A stretch of 40,348 nucleotides of DNA from NCBI GenBank assembly GCA_910577295.1, contig CAJTLS010000023.1:1-40348 (forward strand), given 5' to 3'. Position 1 is the stretch's first letter. Each line of letters begins with the position of its first letter. The stretch is from an uncultured Eubacterium sp. (GTDB lineage Bacteria; Bacillota; Clostridia; Lachnospirales; Lachnospiraceae). Position numbers and translations under genes: made by a program. This document shows positions 23,293-32,352 of the stretch, piece by piece. Under the pieces are notes generated by a model, which saw only the letters and a list, made by a program, of their open reading frames with translations, searched no databases and was not told the DNA's origin.

Positions 23293-24766
23293 GTCCCATC
23301 ACCTCCTTCATCTGCTCATATGTCATATGGTATTTTGTTATGAGAGAATCTTCATATTCTCCCTCTTGCGCCGGTTTTCTCACAATCTTAAAGGAACGAG
23401 TATGATGGTCCTCTTCCAATTCAGCAACCATACTTACAACACCATCTCTCTCTTCTGCCAGTGACTGTATATGCGTTACATATATCCCCCTGCAATTCAT
23501 CTGCATAAAATGCGACAACACTTTCTTTCCCATAATTCCGGCATCGAGTGTCGCCGCCGTCGTAAACAATTCGTTCAAGATGACAAAACAATTTTCGTTG
23601 TGTTCTTTCATCATCGGCTGTAATCTCACCAACTCCTCCACGAGCTTTCCTCTTCCCGACGCTTCGGTCTCCTCGTTGGAAAAATGCGACAGCACGTCGG
23701 TGAAATAAGGAATTTCGGCCTGTTCACACGGCACCAGAAAACCCATGCGGAAGAAATATAAAATTTGCCCAATCATACGGGCATATGTTGTTTTGCCGCC
23801 GCCGTTCGCTCCCGTAATAACAAAAAAACACTCTTCACCCGACATGGAAAAATCGTTGCTGATAACCTCCCGTTCTCCTTTCGCTGCCATAGCCACATCA
23901 TAACCCGCGCGAATGGACATGTGTTTCCCCTCTGTTGGCAAGGAAAAAACATATCCCCGCTCCTTTAGCTCATCCGCAAACTTATAAAAGCCGAGATAGT
24001 ACTGAACATCCGTAACTAACTGCAGCAGCGGCTCATCTATTGACACTTCCATCAATCGCTGCATTAGCTTTGTCAAATCACTCTGCTTCATGATCCGTTC
24101 CGCCAAAATACGCTCGAGAAGACTAAGTGTATCCGTATCATTCTTAGTGAACCGGTTCTCTGCCTCCTCCTTAACAGAAAAAGCCCGAAGCATACGTTTT
24201 CCAAATTCCTCATACTCTCCCTGTTCCTCTAACACTACCTTATTCTTTTGAAGCGAAAATACGACTGAACGATTATTTAGTTTTTCACAGACTTCTTTCA
24301 ATATCAGACGCCAATTGCCATATTCCTCTGAAGATATATACTCGTCTAAATACTTTACTAAGGAAAGCAGCTCCTCTGATAATTCCGTACACCCGCTAAG
24401 TGCGCCAAATAATTCCTCCACTGCATCTGCATAAGTACATAGGGCATCCACATGCCACTTTTGCTGCTGTGGAAGATGATGGTTATATTTGCTCTGCTTT
24501 TCTTGTTTAATTGCCCGCTCCATACGTTTGGCATAACGGGCAAATGCCCCCCGCACTTCCTTCGACTGCATATCTTTTGTAATCTGCCTGCGATATCGGA
24601 TGGTCTCCGGTTTTTGAGGCATATTAGTAAGTAACTCCTGTAAATCATACCCCTTACTCAAACTATTCATCCTTGATATGCAGACATCCAAATTAAAATC
24701 TTGAAAAATGGACTTCTTATCTTCCTGCTGGCAGACTTCATCCCCCAATATTCCTACAAATCCCAT
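23264..24766 (-). CDS. MutS-like ATPase (short form) 2
   Basis: A 500-residue paralogue of the next gene, with the same layout: a helical lever/clamp-like region, then an ABC-type ATPase with Walker A TGANGGGKTT (about 319-328). The Walker B position is FVILNELFTTAAT, again Asn in place of Asp. CRGIYVTHIQSLAEE corresponds to the H-loop. ATG 24766 is favoured, with GGGGAG 4 nt upstream and a start resembling family members; frames from 24844 (TTG) would overlap hydG by 32 bases without a ribosome site. The 29-base overlap with the next gene implies coupled translation and a possible heterodimer. Confidence 0.86.
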   Translation of the reverse strand: MGFVGILGDEVCQQEDKKSIFQDFNLDVCISRMNSLSKGYDLQELLTNMPQKPETIRYRRQITKDMQSKEVRGAFARYAKRMERAIKQEKQSKYNHHLPQQQKWHVDALCTYADAVEELFGALSGCTELSEELLSLVKYLDEYISSEEYGNWRLILKEVCEKLNNRSVVFSLQKNKVVLEEQGEYEEFGKRMLRAFSVKEEAENRFTKNDTDTLSLLERILAERIMKQSDLTKLMQRLMEVSIDEPLLQLVTDVQYYLGFYKFADELKERGYVFSLPTEGKHMSIRAGYDVAMAAKGEREVISNDFSMSGEECFFVITGANGGGKTTYARMIGQILYFFRMGFLVPCEQAEIPYFTDVLSHFSNEETEASGRGKLVEELVRLQPMMKEHNENCFVILNELFTTAATLDAGIMGKKVLSHFMQMNCRGIYVTHIQSLAEERDGVVSMVAELEEDHHTRSFKIVRKPAQEGEYEDSLITKYHMTYEQMKEVMGHGDSLFSGK

Positions 24767-24812
24767 AACACTCCCCATTTCTGAGCGATTTATCGCTCCT
24801 TCATTGCTATCA

Positions 24813-26234
24813 TTAAAAACGAAAATCCCTTTTGCCCTCACCAATTCCTTTTATATATTCCCTTGTTTTTTCCTTGACAATTGGATTTTCTATCCTTTCC
24901 AATTCATTAAAAAGTACCTTTTCCCCTTTCCTTTTTGTATCCTCAGAAGCGTAATCTTCTAAATACTCTTTCAGTGTCATCAGCGCATTGGGCTGACAGC
25001 AATTGGCAATCTGCCCCGCTTTCAACAACTGCATGAAACGGTCTCCGGTACGCCCCTCCCGATAACAAGCAGTACAAAAACTTGGAATATATCCTATATC
25101 TAGCAGCCAATCCACTACTTCACTCAAACTACGCCGATCGGTCACTTCAAACTGTGCTGAATTTTCCTCTTCCGGTTCCTCATTGACATAACCGCCTACA
25201 CTTGTGCGGGAACCGCCACTCATCTGGCTTACCCCCAACGCCAACACTTTCTCTCGGACTTCTTTTGTTTCCCTTGTCGATACAATCATTCCCGTATATG
25301 GTACGGCAATGCGGATTACCGCTACAATCTTTTCAAAAATCTCATCCGGGATAGCATTTAAGGCTTCTGGATTAACATCATCCGCAGGGCATACACGGGG
25401 CACGCTAATCGTATGCGGTCCAACCCCGAACCTCGCTTCTAAATGCTCCGCATGCATAATAAGACCTACTAATTCATATTGATACTTGTCCAGTCCAAAT
25501 AGTACTCCGCATCCAACATCATCAATTCCTGCTTCCATCGCCCTATCCATTGCTTCCGTGTGATAATTATAATCACTCTTTGGGCCCGACGGATGAAGCT
25601 GACGGTAGGCCCCCTTATGATATGTCTCCTGAAATAAAATATAAGTACCTATTCCCGCTTCTTTCAACTTTCTGTAATCTTCAACAGAAGTTGCTGCAAT
25701 GTTGACATTGACACGTCTTATCGCTCCATTTTTATGCCGGATACGATAAATCGTTTCAATGCTCTCCAATATATATTCCAGCGGGTTATGTAAAGGATCT
25801 TCCCCCGCTTCAATGGCAAGGCGCTTATGCCCCATATCCTGAAGAGCGATTACTTCCTGCTCAATCTCTTGCTGAGTCAGTTTTTTTCGCGCGATATGTT
25901 GATTTCTCCTGTGATAAGGACAGTAAACACAATCGTTCACACAATAATTGGACAAATACAGCGGGGCAAACATGACAATCCGGTTTCCATAAAAATGCTC
26001 TTTGATTTCCCGCGCCAATCGGGCAATCTCCTGATTTTCCTCTTCTAGCTCGCACGCCAGCAAAAGAGCCGCCTCTCTGTGTGAGATACCTTTTCTTTTA
26101 TGCGCCTTTTGAAGAACAGCATCTATCAATTCTTTATTCTTTCTATTTTCTTTCGCGTAAGCTAAAGAAGCTAAAATTTCTTTATCGTTAATAAATTCAT
26201 CCGCAATACCCGATTTCGGGTTATATTCATACAT
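24813..26234 (-). CDS. hydG: [FeFe]-hydrogenase maturase HydG (radical SAM tyrosine lyase)
   Basis: A 473-residue radical SAM enzyme that splits tyrosine to supply CO and CN ligands for the H-cluster of [FeFe]-hydrogenase. The SAM cluster motif CX3CX2C is CVNDCVYC (about 98-105). The C-terminal auxiliary-cluster motif CX2C-X22-C is in FCTACYREGRTGDRFM followed by CC before QPNALMTLKEYLEDYA. GAGEDP, GVLFGL and SQMSGGSRTSVGGY are further family marks that separate it from ThiH. ATG 26234 has AGAGGA 8 nt upstream. HydE, HydF and the hydrogenase itself are not in this window, so maturation genes are scattered here. Confidence 0.95.
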   Translation of the reverse strand: MYEYNPKSGIADEFINDKEILASLAYAKENRKNKELIDAVLQKAHKRKGISHREAALLLACELEEENQEIARLAREIKEHFYGNRIVMFAPLYLSNYCVNDCVYCPYHRRNQHIARKKLTQQEIEQEVIALQDMGHKRLAIEAGEDPLHNPLEYILESIETIYRIRHKNGAIRRVNVNIAATSVEDYRKLKEAGIGTYILFQETYHKGAYRQLHPSGPKSDYNYHTEAMDRAMEAGIDDVGCGVLFGLDKYQYELVGLIMHAEHLEARFGVGPHTISVPRVCPADDVNPEALNAIPDEIFEKIVAVIRIAVPYTGMIVSTRETKEVREKVLALGVSQMSGGSRTSVGGYVNEEPEEENSAQFEVTDRRSLSEVVDWLLDIGYIPSFCTACYREGRTGDRFMQLLKAGQIANCCQPNALMTLKEYLEDYASEDTKRKGEKVLFNELERIENPIVKEKTREYIKGIGEGKRDFRF

Positions 26235-26305
26235 CAAAACAATCCTCTCTTAAATACTGATGCAAAACTTGTCAGAACTCTTTCTTTCTTATATAATTGA
26301 TATTG

Positions 26306-26324
26306 GGTAAAAAGGGTATTTACC
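26306..26324. promoter_or_regulatory. short inverted repeat in the hydG/membrane-protein divergent region
   Basis: GGTAAA (26306-26311) and TTTACC (26319-26324), 7 nt apart, between two divergent genes. It may be an operator, but the arms are short. Confidence 0.25.
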
Positions 26325-26398
26325 ACAACTGATGCTTTCGCTTGCTCTGTTGTTTTACAACTTTCACAATACTTTGCATATTGAAAGGAGATACCGCT

Positions 26399-26755
26399 AT
26401 GGGAAAAAGAATGCGTTATTATCTTACATATTATAAAAGGATAACACAAATGTCAATCAACGAAAATGAGATTCCTCGTGAAAAAGAAAAACTTTTAGTA
26501 CAAATTCAGTTTTTTCAGCACGAACGACTGATACATCTTATTGTGACAGTACTCTTTGCCCTTTTGACTGTCTGCAGTATTTTTATAACACTAGTGGCAG
26601 GTCAATACCTGCCACTACTACTCGCATTAGATTTACTATTCCTCACCCTGCTGATTCCCTATATCTATCACTATTATCTTTTGGAAAACGGCGTCCAAAC
26701 ACTGTATTCCTATTATGATGATTTAGAAAAAATGCAGGAAAAAGAACATCAATAA
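26399..26755 (+). CDS. small two-helix membrane protein
   Basis: A 118-residue protein with a basic N-terminus (MGKRMRYYLTYYKR), a charged helix, and two closely spaced hydrophobic segments (LIHLIVTVLFALLTVCSIFITLV and LPLLLALDLLFLTLLIPYIY), then a short acidic tail. It is a predicted hairpin-type integral membrane protein of unknown function. ATG 26399 has AAAGGAG 8 nt upstream. It is divergent from hydG and converges on the deacetylase gene, overlapping its end by 7 bases. Confidence 0.75.
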   Translation: MGKRMRYYLTYYKRITQMSINENEIPREKEKLLVQIQFFQHERLIHLIVTVLFALLTVCSIFITLVAGQYLPLLLALDLLFLTLLIPYIYHYYLLENGVQTLYSYYDDLEKMQEKEHQ

Positions 26756-27747
26756 AAACCACCGTACGCTTTTCCGTTGCTCATCTTTACGCCTTTCCGC
26801 TCGGCTAATTCAGATACGGTTAAAATATCATAGCCATTTTTCACTAACCACGGCAGTACTTTTTCAAGCGCCTTCGCCGAAGTCGGATGGATATCATGCA
26901 TTAAAATAATATCACCATCTTTTACGGTCTTTTTTACTTTCTTTAATATGGCTTTCGGGTCTTTGGACTGCCAGTCCAACGTATCTAAATTCCAAAGCAC
27001 CATCGGATGCTTCAATGATTTACGCATTTTATCGCTAATCGCACCATACGGAGGCCGTAACAGCTTAATATCATAACCAATCAGTTTTTTCACAATATTA
27101 GCCGTCTTATTATACTGTTTATTTACTTTCTTCATGGAAAGCGTCGCCAAATTCGTGTGGTCCCAGGAATGATTTGCTATTTCACATCCCTGTGCGACCT
27201 CTTGTTTAAGTACGGCTGCATTGGCTGCCACAGATTGACCTACTACAAAAAATGTGGCGTGCGCATTATATTTTTTCAGCATTTCCAATACCTTAGGCGT
27301 TCTGTCTGAAGTACTTCTCGGCCCGTCGTCAAACGTCAGGGCAATCGCTTTCGGTCTTGGTGTTGGTGCTGGCGTACAAATCGCCTCTGGCGCCAGCGTA
27401 GGCACCGATGCAACCTCTTTCGCCACACCGTCCGGCTTCATTGACTTCTCCGCCGCCATCGCCTCAGCCGCACTATCGCTGACAACGCGTTCCCCTTCTT
27501 TTATCGGTGTGGGAGCGGATTTTCTTTTTGCCAGAAGTACAACAGAAAGAAAAAGGAGTATCAGAAAAACTACCGACACACCTATCAATATACCTTTACG
27601 TTTAGCGGCAACCGGAGAATTTCCTATATATTTGCTCTTACTGCGATAATATCCGGAATTTATAATGTCGTTGTTCGGTCTGCTTATCCGGCTTCGGGAC
27701 TTCCTGCGCCTGCTTCTTCGGCTATTATATCCTTTCATATAGTCCAT
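26749..27747 (-). CDS. polysaccharide deacetylase (NodB domain, CE4 family)
   Basis: A 332-residue enzyme with a strongly basic N-terminus (Arg/Lys/Ser repeats), one membrane segment (about 50-70), a low-complexity spacer, and a NodB domain from about residue 130. Conserved motifs: ALTFDDGPRST (catalytic base and metal Asp), NHSWDHTNLATL (HxxxH-type metal ligands), RPPYGA and ILMHDIHPTS. It removes acetyl groups from surface glycans, such as peptidoglycan N-acetylglucosamine; the exact substrate is inferred. ATG 27747 has AGAGG 8 nt upstream, while a GTG at 27756 abuts that site. It has its own promoter inside the end of the ABC ATPase gene. Confidence 0.92.
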   Translation of the reverse strand: MDYMKGYNSRRSRRRKSRSRISRPNNDIINSGYYRSKSKYIGNSPVAAKRKGILIGVSVVFLILLFLSVVLLAKRKSAPTPIKEGERVVSDSAAEAMAAEKSMKPDGVAKEVASVPTLAPEAICTPAPTPRPKAIALTFDDGPRSTSDRTPKVLEMLKKYNAHATFFVVGQSVAANAAVLKQEVAQGCEIANHSWDHTNLATLSMKKVNKQYNKTANIVKKLIGYDIKLLRPPYGAISDKMRKSLKHPMVLWNLDTLDWQSKDPKAILKKVKKTVKDGDIILMHDIHPTSAKALEKVLPWLVKNGYDILTVSELAERKGVKMSNGKAYGGFY

Positions 27748-27791
27748 TTTTTCCACCTCTTTTTAATTCAACAATTATCGCTTTAGAAATA

Positions 27792-27820
27792 AGTATACCA
27801 TTCCTTTTATGGCTTTTCAA
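27792..27820 (-). promoter_or_regulatory. deacetylase promoter
   Basis: On the minus strand: TTGAAA (27820-27815), 17-bp spacer, TATACT (27797-27792), about 45 bp before the deacetylase start. The -35 falls inside the last codons of the upstream ABC gene. Confidence 0.65.
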
Positions 27821-28796
27821 TAACAATTTTCCCATTTACCAATTCCAATTTTACTTTGTTTCCCTCCATTCCCATCTCTTCTAACAGTTCGCTTGGAATC
27901 TGGACGCGTCCCGCTCTGTCCAATACGGCGAACTCTTCCTGCGTCTCTTCTTCCTTCCAGTTTATGTCCAGACTTTCCAACCGTTCCTTATAATCGCTCT
28001 TCATAATCCTCTCACTGCTTGTCTTGCCATCACGAATGGAGATGACACGATTTACTTTGTTCGCCAGTTCTTTATCATGCGTAACAATGACAATCGTTAT
28101 ACCAAGAGTCTCATTTAACTTGCGAAACATTTCTAAAATAGAATCTGCCGTTTTCCGGTCAACGGCGCCTGTCGGCTCATCTGCCAGTAACAGTTTGGGA
28201 TTATTTGCCAGTGCAATAGCAATGGCAACACGCTGCTGTTCGCCTCCTGACAACTGGCTTAAGCTGCTGTTTTTGCGATGGGAAAGTCCAACCAAATCGA
28301 GCAGTTCCATAGCTCGCTGCTTCTTCTCTTCTGCTGATATCTCTTTCCCCTCGTCAAAAAGCATCGGTGTCATAACATTTTCCCATGCGCTCAAATAAGG
28401 AAGCAGATTCCTTGCATTATTCTGCCAGACAAACCCTACCGTATTTCTCTTATATTCAACCAGTTCCTGCTCGCTCATCTGAAACAGATTCTTCCCATCC
28501 ACATACAACTTTCCCGCAGACGGGCGGTCTAATCCACCTATCATGTTCAGGAACGTAGACTTACCGCTGCCGCTATTTCCGATAATGGCCATCAATTCAC
28601 CGCGCTTTACCGTCAAATCAAGTCCCTGCAGCGCCAAAACCTCAATATCCTTTGTTTTATAAATTTTAACTAGACCGTCGCACTCAATCATAACATCTTC
28701 CGCTACGTCCATCTGTTCTTCCTGTGTCCCGATCATCTCATTCGAACTGTTCAGATGTTTGATACTATTCCATTTATCTCTGACATTAATTTTCAT
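27807..28796 (-). CDS. MacB-like ABC ATPase fused to a C-terminal AbrB-like domain
   Basis: A 329-residue protein. After an unusual ~30-residue N-terminal extension, residues about 36-260 are a LolD/MacB-type ATPase: Walker A GNSGSGKST, Q-loop FVWQNNARN, signature LSGGEQQRV, Walker B KLLLADEPTGAVD and H-loop VIVTHDKE. Residues about 285-329 (EEFAVLDRAGRVQIPSELL, then KVKLELVNGKIVIEKP) resemble an AbrB/SpoVT swapped-hairpin domain, which normally binds DNA or forms dimers. The start codon overlaps the upstream ATPase stop by 11 bases, implying coupling. It is last in the efflux-like operon. Confidence 0.9.
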   Translation of the reverse strand: MKINVRDKWNSIKHLNSSNEMIGTQEEQMDVAEDVMIECDGLVKIYKTKDIEVLALQGLDLTVKRGELMAIIGNSGSGKSTFLNMIGGLDRPSAGKLYVDGKNLFQMSEQELVEYKRNTVGFVWQNNARNLLPYLSAWENVMTPMLFDEGKEISAEEKKQRAMELLDLVGLSHRKNSSLSQLSGGEQQRVAIAIALANNPKLLLADEPTGAVDRKTADSILEMFRKLNETLGITIVIVTHDKELANKVNRVISIRDGKTSSERIMKSDYKERLESLDINWKEEETQEEFAVLDRAGRVQIPSELLEEMGMEGNKVKLELVNGKIVIEKP

Positions 28797-29466
28797 TGAC
28801 TATCTCACCATCCTCAATCTGATAAATGCAATCGGCGATTTCCATAAGCCCCGTGTCATGTGTCGTCATCACGATTGTTACATCCTGCCCCTCAATCAGC
28901 TCTTTAAAGATTTTCATAATCTGCAGCCCTGTCGCGCTATCGAGCTCAGCCGTTGGCTCGTCAGCAAAAATAATTTTCGGCGCATGTGCTATCGCTCTGG
29001 CAATCGCCACGCGCTGCTGTTCGCCTCCCGACAGCTCCTGTGGCATATGATGCATACGCCCACCGAGACCGACAAGCTTCAGACACTCCTCCGCACGCTT
29101 TTTCCGATTCCCTTTATATCCTGCCAGCCGCATGACAAACTCTACGTTCTCATAGGCGGTCATCATCGGTATGAGCGCAACTGACTGAAAAATAAAACCA
29201 ACCTCTTTCTTTCTGATTTTTTCCCTCTCGTGCTCTGGCATATTTTGTATTTCCTGCCCTTCCAGCAGCACGGCGCCCTCTTTCGGATAGTCCAGTGCGC
29301 TGAGCAAATTCATAAGCGTTGTCTTTCCGGAGCCGGAACGCCCGCGGAGCATAGTCAGTTTTCCCCTCGGTATCTGAATATTAATATCCTTTAACACAAC
29401 CAGTTCTTTGCCGCCGGCAACAGGGAAACTCTGTTTGATATGTTTTGTCTCAATTATATTTTCCAT
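28786..29466 (-). CDS. MacB-like ABC transporter ATPase
   Basis: A 226-residue ATPase of the LolD/MacB-type, with Walker A GRSGSGKTT, Q-loop FIFQSVAL, signature LSGGEQQRV, Walker B IIFADEPTAELD and H-loop TTHDTG. No extra domain. ATG 29466 has GGAGG 5 nt upstream; a longer frame from 29493 has no ribosome site. It probably pairs with the next ATPase and the double-FtsX permease to drive mechanotransmission, as in MacAB-type systems. Confidence 0.93.
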   Translation of the reverse strand: MENIIETKHIKQSFPVAGGKELVVLKDINIQIPRGKLTMLRGRSGSGKTTLMNLLSALDYPKEGAVLLEGQEIQNMPEHEREKIRKKEVGFIFQSVALIPMMTAYENVEFVMRLAGYKGNRKKRAEECLKLVGLGGRMHHMPQELSGGEQQRVAIARAIAHAPKIIFADEPTAELDSATGLQIMKIFKELIEGQDVTIVMTTHDTGLMEIADCIYQIEDGEIVNEN

Positions 29467-29499
29467 CGCTACCTCCATTTCGAGAACATTCATAGTACA

Positions 29500-32334
29500 C
29501 TAATCTTCTCCCAGTTTCAATGCCTGCGATATATTAATCCTGCTAATCAGTTTGCCAAGAACAATCATACATATAATAATCACAATAGCAACAACACTGA
29601 ACAAGCGAATCATATCCAGTGCCCGGAACATTACCTGCAATGGTACCGCCTGATCCGTAGACGCATAGAAAATCTGTACGAGCGGCACGAATAACCGCGA
29701 CGCCAAAATCCCCAGAGCCGCCCCCATTACAATCGACAGACCGGAACTAAAAATCTGCTCGTTAATTAGCATTTGAATAATCTCTTTCTTTGTCATACCC
29801 ATGGCCCGAAAAACTCCAAAAAGCAATTCTCTCTGGCGTATCGACAGAATCCAGTAAATCAGGAAACCGGTACAGCACAAAATCAGAATAACGATGAAAC
29901 TCATTGTCAGTATTCCGTTGGTTCCCTGAAACAGAGCATCGTTTTTCATATCGACAAGTTTTGCCGCTACATCTTCGAATACCGTATACTGAATATTATT
30001 TTTCTTTGCATAATCATAAATAAACTGTGACGATTCATCCGTCTGGAGCCACACCTGATAAGGCCTGACGCCATATGTCTGCTGCACGGCAGCCAGATTG
30101 GCAACAACGAGATAATTTTCGGTTGTCACCAGTTTTTCTTCTTCATTTAATTCATGCGTATTCTCCAGATATCCCGGAAAATAGTCGACAAAGCCGTAGA
30201 CTACACCGGTCAGTTCCTTTTTATCTTTCTTATCTTTGTTCGTATATGTAATCTTGTCGCCGAGCTTCACGCCTGCTTTCGTATGAAAATTGCTGCTCAG
30301 CAGTACAGCGTCGGGGTCTGACGCCATCGCATTCAGATAATGATTTAGGTGTGTCGGAAGCAGTTTCGGATTAAAATCGCTTACCGTCTCCCCAAATTGC
30401 TTTGTATCGATTGCCATCAGCGAAGTTTTTTTGTTGTTCTCTCCCCCCTTGTTACTAAAAGAGGTCGTAATTTCTTCTTCCCGATATACTTTCGCCGCAT
30501 GTCTGACGCCTTTCATGCTCTCATATACGGAAAAATCCGGCTCCGTATAAGCCAACTCCAAATCCGGATTGTCTGCCACAAACATGGAATTGTCCTCCCA
30601 CTGTTCCTGCAGCACTAACGTCGCTCCGGTATCATACCTTATATTACTCTCCGAATTGGATAAAATCGTACGCGCCACCGTAGCGTTAAAAATACCGAGC
30701 GCCACTGTCAACATCAGAAATACCATCATAAAACTCTGTTTTCCCTTTGTTCTGAGAATTTGCAGAAATGAGGCAAAAAACGCTGGTTTCCAATGCCTGC
30801 GCCCGCATAAATACACAAGCCGGATAAGCAGCGGCTGAATGCGGAGAGCAACTAACGCAGCGCTGATAATAAACAGTGAAGAACAGATAAATAAAAACGG
30901 GTCAAGCGGTTCGCCCTCTAACATCTGTGTCATCAACGTATCTTTCCGCTGTGAAAAACTGTACAGTCCGTATAACGATACAAGTAAAAGTATGACGTCC
31001 ATATACACGCGCTGCAAAATATTTTGGGCCTTTCTGCCTTTCTTTCTCTTCACGTTTACGATTGTGACGTTGGCATCGCGAAATACCGGAAGAACCATAA
31101 ACGCAATCGACACGGCCATAGCTCCCAGCATATATAAAAATACCGAACCGCTCATCGTCACATGAAGCGCCTTTCGCTGGATAAACTCCAAAAAGCCGTT
31201 CGTAGAACCAAGCGCCTTGCACAGAAAATAGCCCAATGGCAGTCCTGCCAGAGCGCTGATGGCAGATAAAATGACCGACTGGAGAAAATATATGATAATA
31301 ATCTGTCTCTTACTCGATCCCCGGCTCTTCAACAGGGCAATCTCATTCTGCTCCAAATCAAGCATCTGCCGGGAAATCATAAAGATAAATGCCAGCAGCA
31401 GGGCAAGGACGGGAATTTGTAAGATTAGCAGCGTAGTCGTTACTTTTTTTGCCGCTGTCTGATACTCCTGCAGGACGCCAAGATAGGCCGGTTCTTCCAA
31501 ACTGGCATTATAACTTCCAGAAGTCTCCTCCAACATTTCCTCGGTATCGTCTACAAGCTGATTTATCTGTGCGGCCGTGAGCTGGTTATAATCAAAGATT
31601 ACTTTCCAATTCGTCGTCATCACGAAACTTTGCTTTTTTAAATTAAGAAAATTGTTCTCGAAAATCTTTGGCGAGATAAACAACTCCATATAATAATCTG
31701 AAGGCGACTGCACCCAATACGAATCTTCCTGACTGCTATTGCTGAAAACACCGGTAATCCGCACTTTTATCGGCTTTCCCTGTGCGTCCTGAAACTTATT
31801 GAGCTCTAACACATCTCCCACAATTAAATCCAGCTTTGTCATCGATTTCTGACTAACAATCGCTTCTAAACAGCCGTCTTCCGCAACTTTATCCTGATAT
31901 ATCTCACCGGACATCATCGTCAGATGTTTGTCCACCTCCGACATCGATATGAGACGAAGCGTTCGGGACATCAAATCTTTTTTCCGGTTTCCGACATAGT
32001 ACCCCCGCGTCTTCGATGATGTATGCTGCTTAATCAGATGAGTCTGCACGATATTCAGCTTCTCTGCCGCCGTCTCCGCCATCTCACGCAGCTTCTCATA
32101 CTCTTCTGCCTGTCCTTTCTGCCCTTTGAGATTGGCCGTAAAGCTGAGAACACCCGGATTGTCATTTTCACTCTGAATATAGTTTGCCAGTTTCGAGGAA
32201 AGCGTTTTTTGTAATGCCGCTCCCTGATACATCGGATTGCTGCAGGCAATTGCGATGAGTAACAGATTTCCTATCAGCAAACTAATAACCATCCACTTCT
32301 TATGGAGAAGCTTTTGTTTTATAAATCGCAACAT
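29500..32334 (-). CDS. FtsX-family ABC permease (large, double unit)
   Basis: A 944-residue permease. One N-terminal membrane helix (about 12-31), a large extracellular domain (about 35-290), a cluster of helices (about 298-500), another single helix (about 534-555), a second extracellular domain (to about 825) and three more helices at the end. This is two FtsX-like units in one chain, so the single polypeptide may replace a permease pair. FtsX-core helices with ALLKSRGSSKRQ and GVFRAMGMTKKEI couple to the ATPases. ATG 32334 has AAGGAGAGG upstream. Likely moves a hydrophobic or lipopeptide substrate; the substrate is unknown. Confidence 0.93.
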   Translation of the reverse strand: MLRFIKQKLLHKKWMVISLLIGNLLLIAIACSNPMYQGAALQKTLSSKLANYIQSENDNPGVLSFTANLKGQKGQAEEYEKLREMAETAAEKLNIVQTHLIKQHTSSKTRGYYVGNRKKDLMSRTLRLISMSEVDKHLTMMSGEIYQDKVAEDGCLEAIVSQKSMTKLDLIVGDVLELNKFQDAQGKPIKVRITGVFSNSSQEDSYWVQSPSDYYMELFISPKIFENNFLNLKKQSFVMTTNWKVIFDYNQLTAAQINQLVDDTEEMLEETSGSYNASLEEPAYLGVLQEYQTAAKKVTTTLLILQIPVLALLLAFIFMISRQMLDLEQNEIALLKSRGSSKRQIIIIYFLQSVILSAISALAGLPLGYFLCKALGSTNGFLEFIQRKALHVTMSGSVFLYMLGAMAVSIAFMVLPVFRDANVTIVNVKRKKGRKAQNILQRVYMDVILLLVSLYGLYSFSQRKDTLMTQMLEGEPLDPFLFICSSLFIISAALVALRIQPLLIRLVYLCGRRHWKPAFFASFLQILRTKGKQSFMMVFLMLTVALGIFNATVARTILSNSESNIRYDTGATLVLQEQWEDNSMFVADNPDLELAYTEPDFSVYESMKGVRHAAKVYREEEITTSFSNKGGENNKKTSLMAIDTKQFGETVSDFNPKLLPTHLNHYLNAMASDPDAVLLSSNFHTKAGVKLGDKITYTNKDKKDKKELTGVVYGFVDYFPGYLENTHELNEEEKLVTTENYLVVANLAAVQQTYGVRPYQVWLQTDESSQFIYDYAKKNNIQYTVFEDVAAKLVDMKNDALFQGTNGILTMSFIVILILCCTGFLIYWILSIRQRELLFGVFRAMGMTKKEIIQMLINEQIFSSGLSIVMGAALGILASRLFVPLVQIFYASTDQAVPLQVMFRALDMIRLFSVVAIVIIICMIVLGKLISRINISQALKLGED

Positions 32335-32352
32335 TGTTTTACCTCTCCTTTC

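Noticed and set aside
26234..26449. 71-codon minus-strand frame upstream of hydG
   Set aside because: Overlaps the ribosome site and start of hydG and the 5' part of the divergent membrane-protein gene; no ribosome site.
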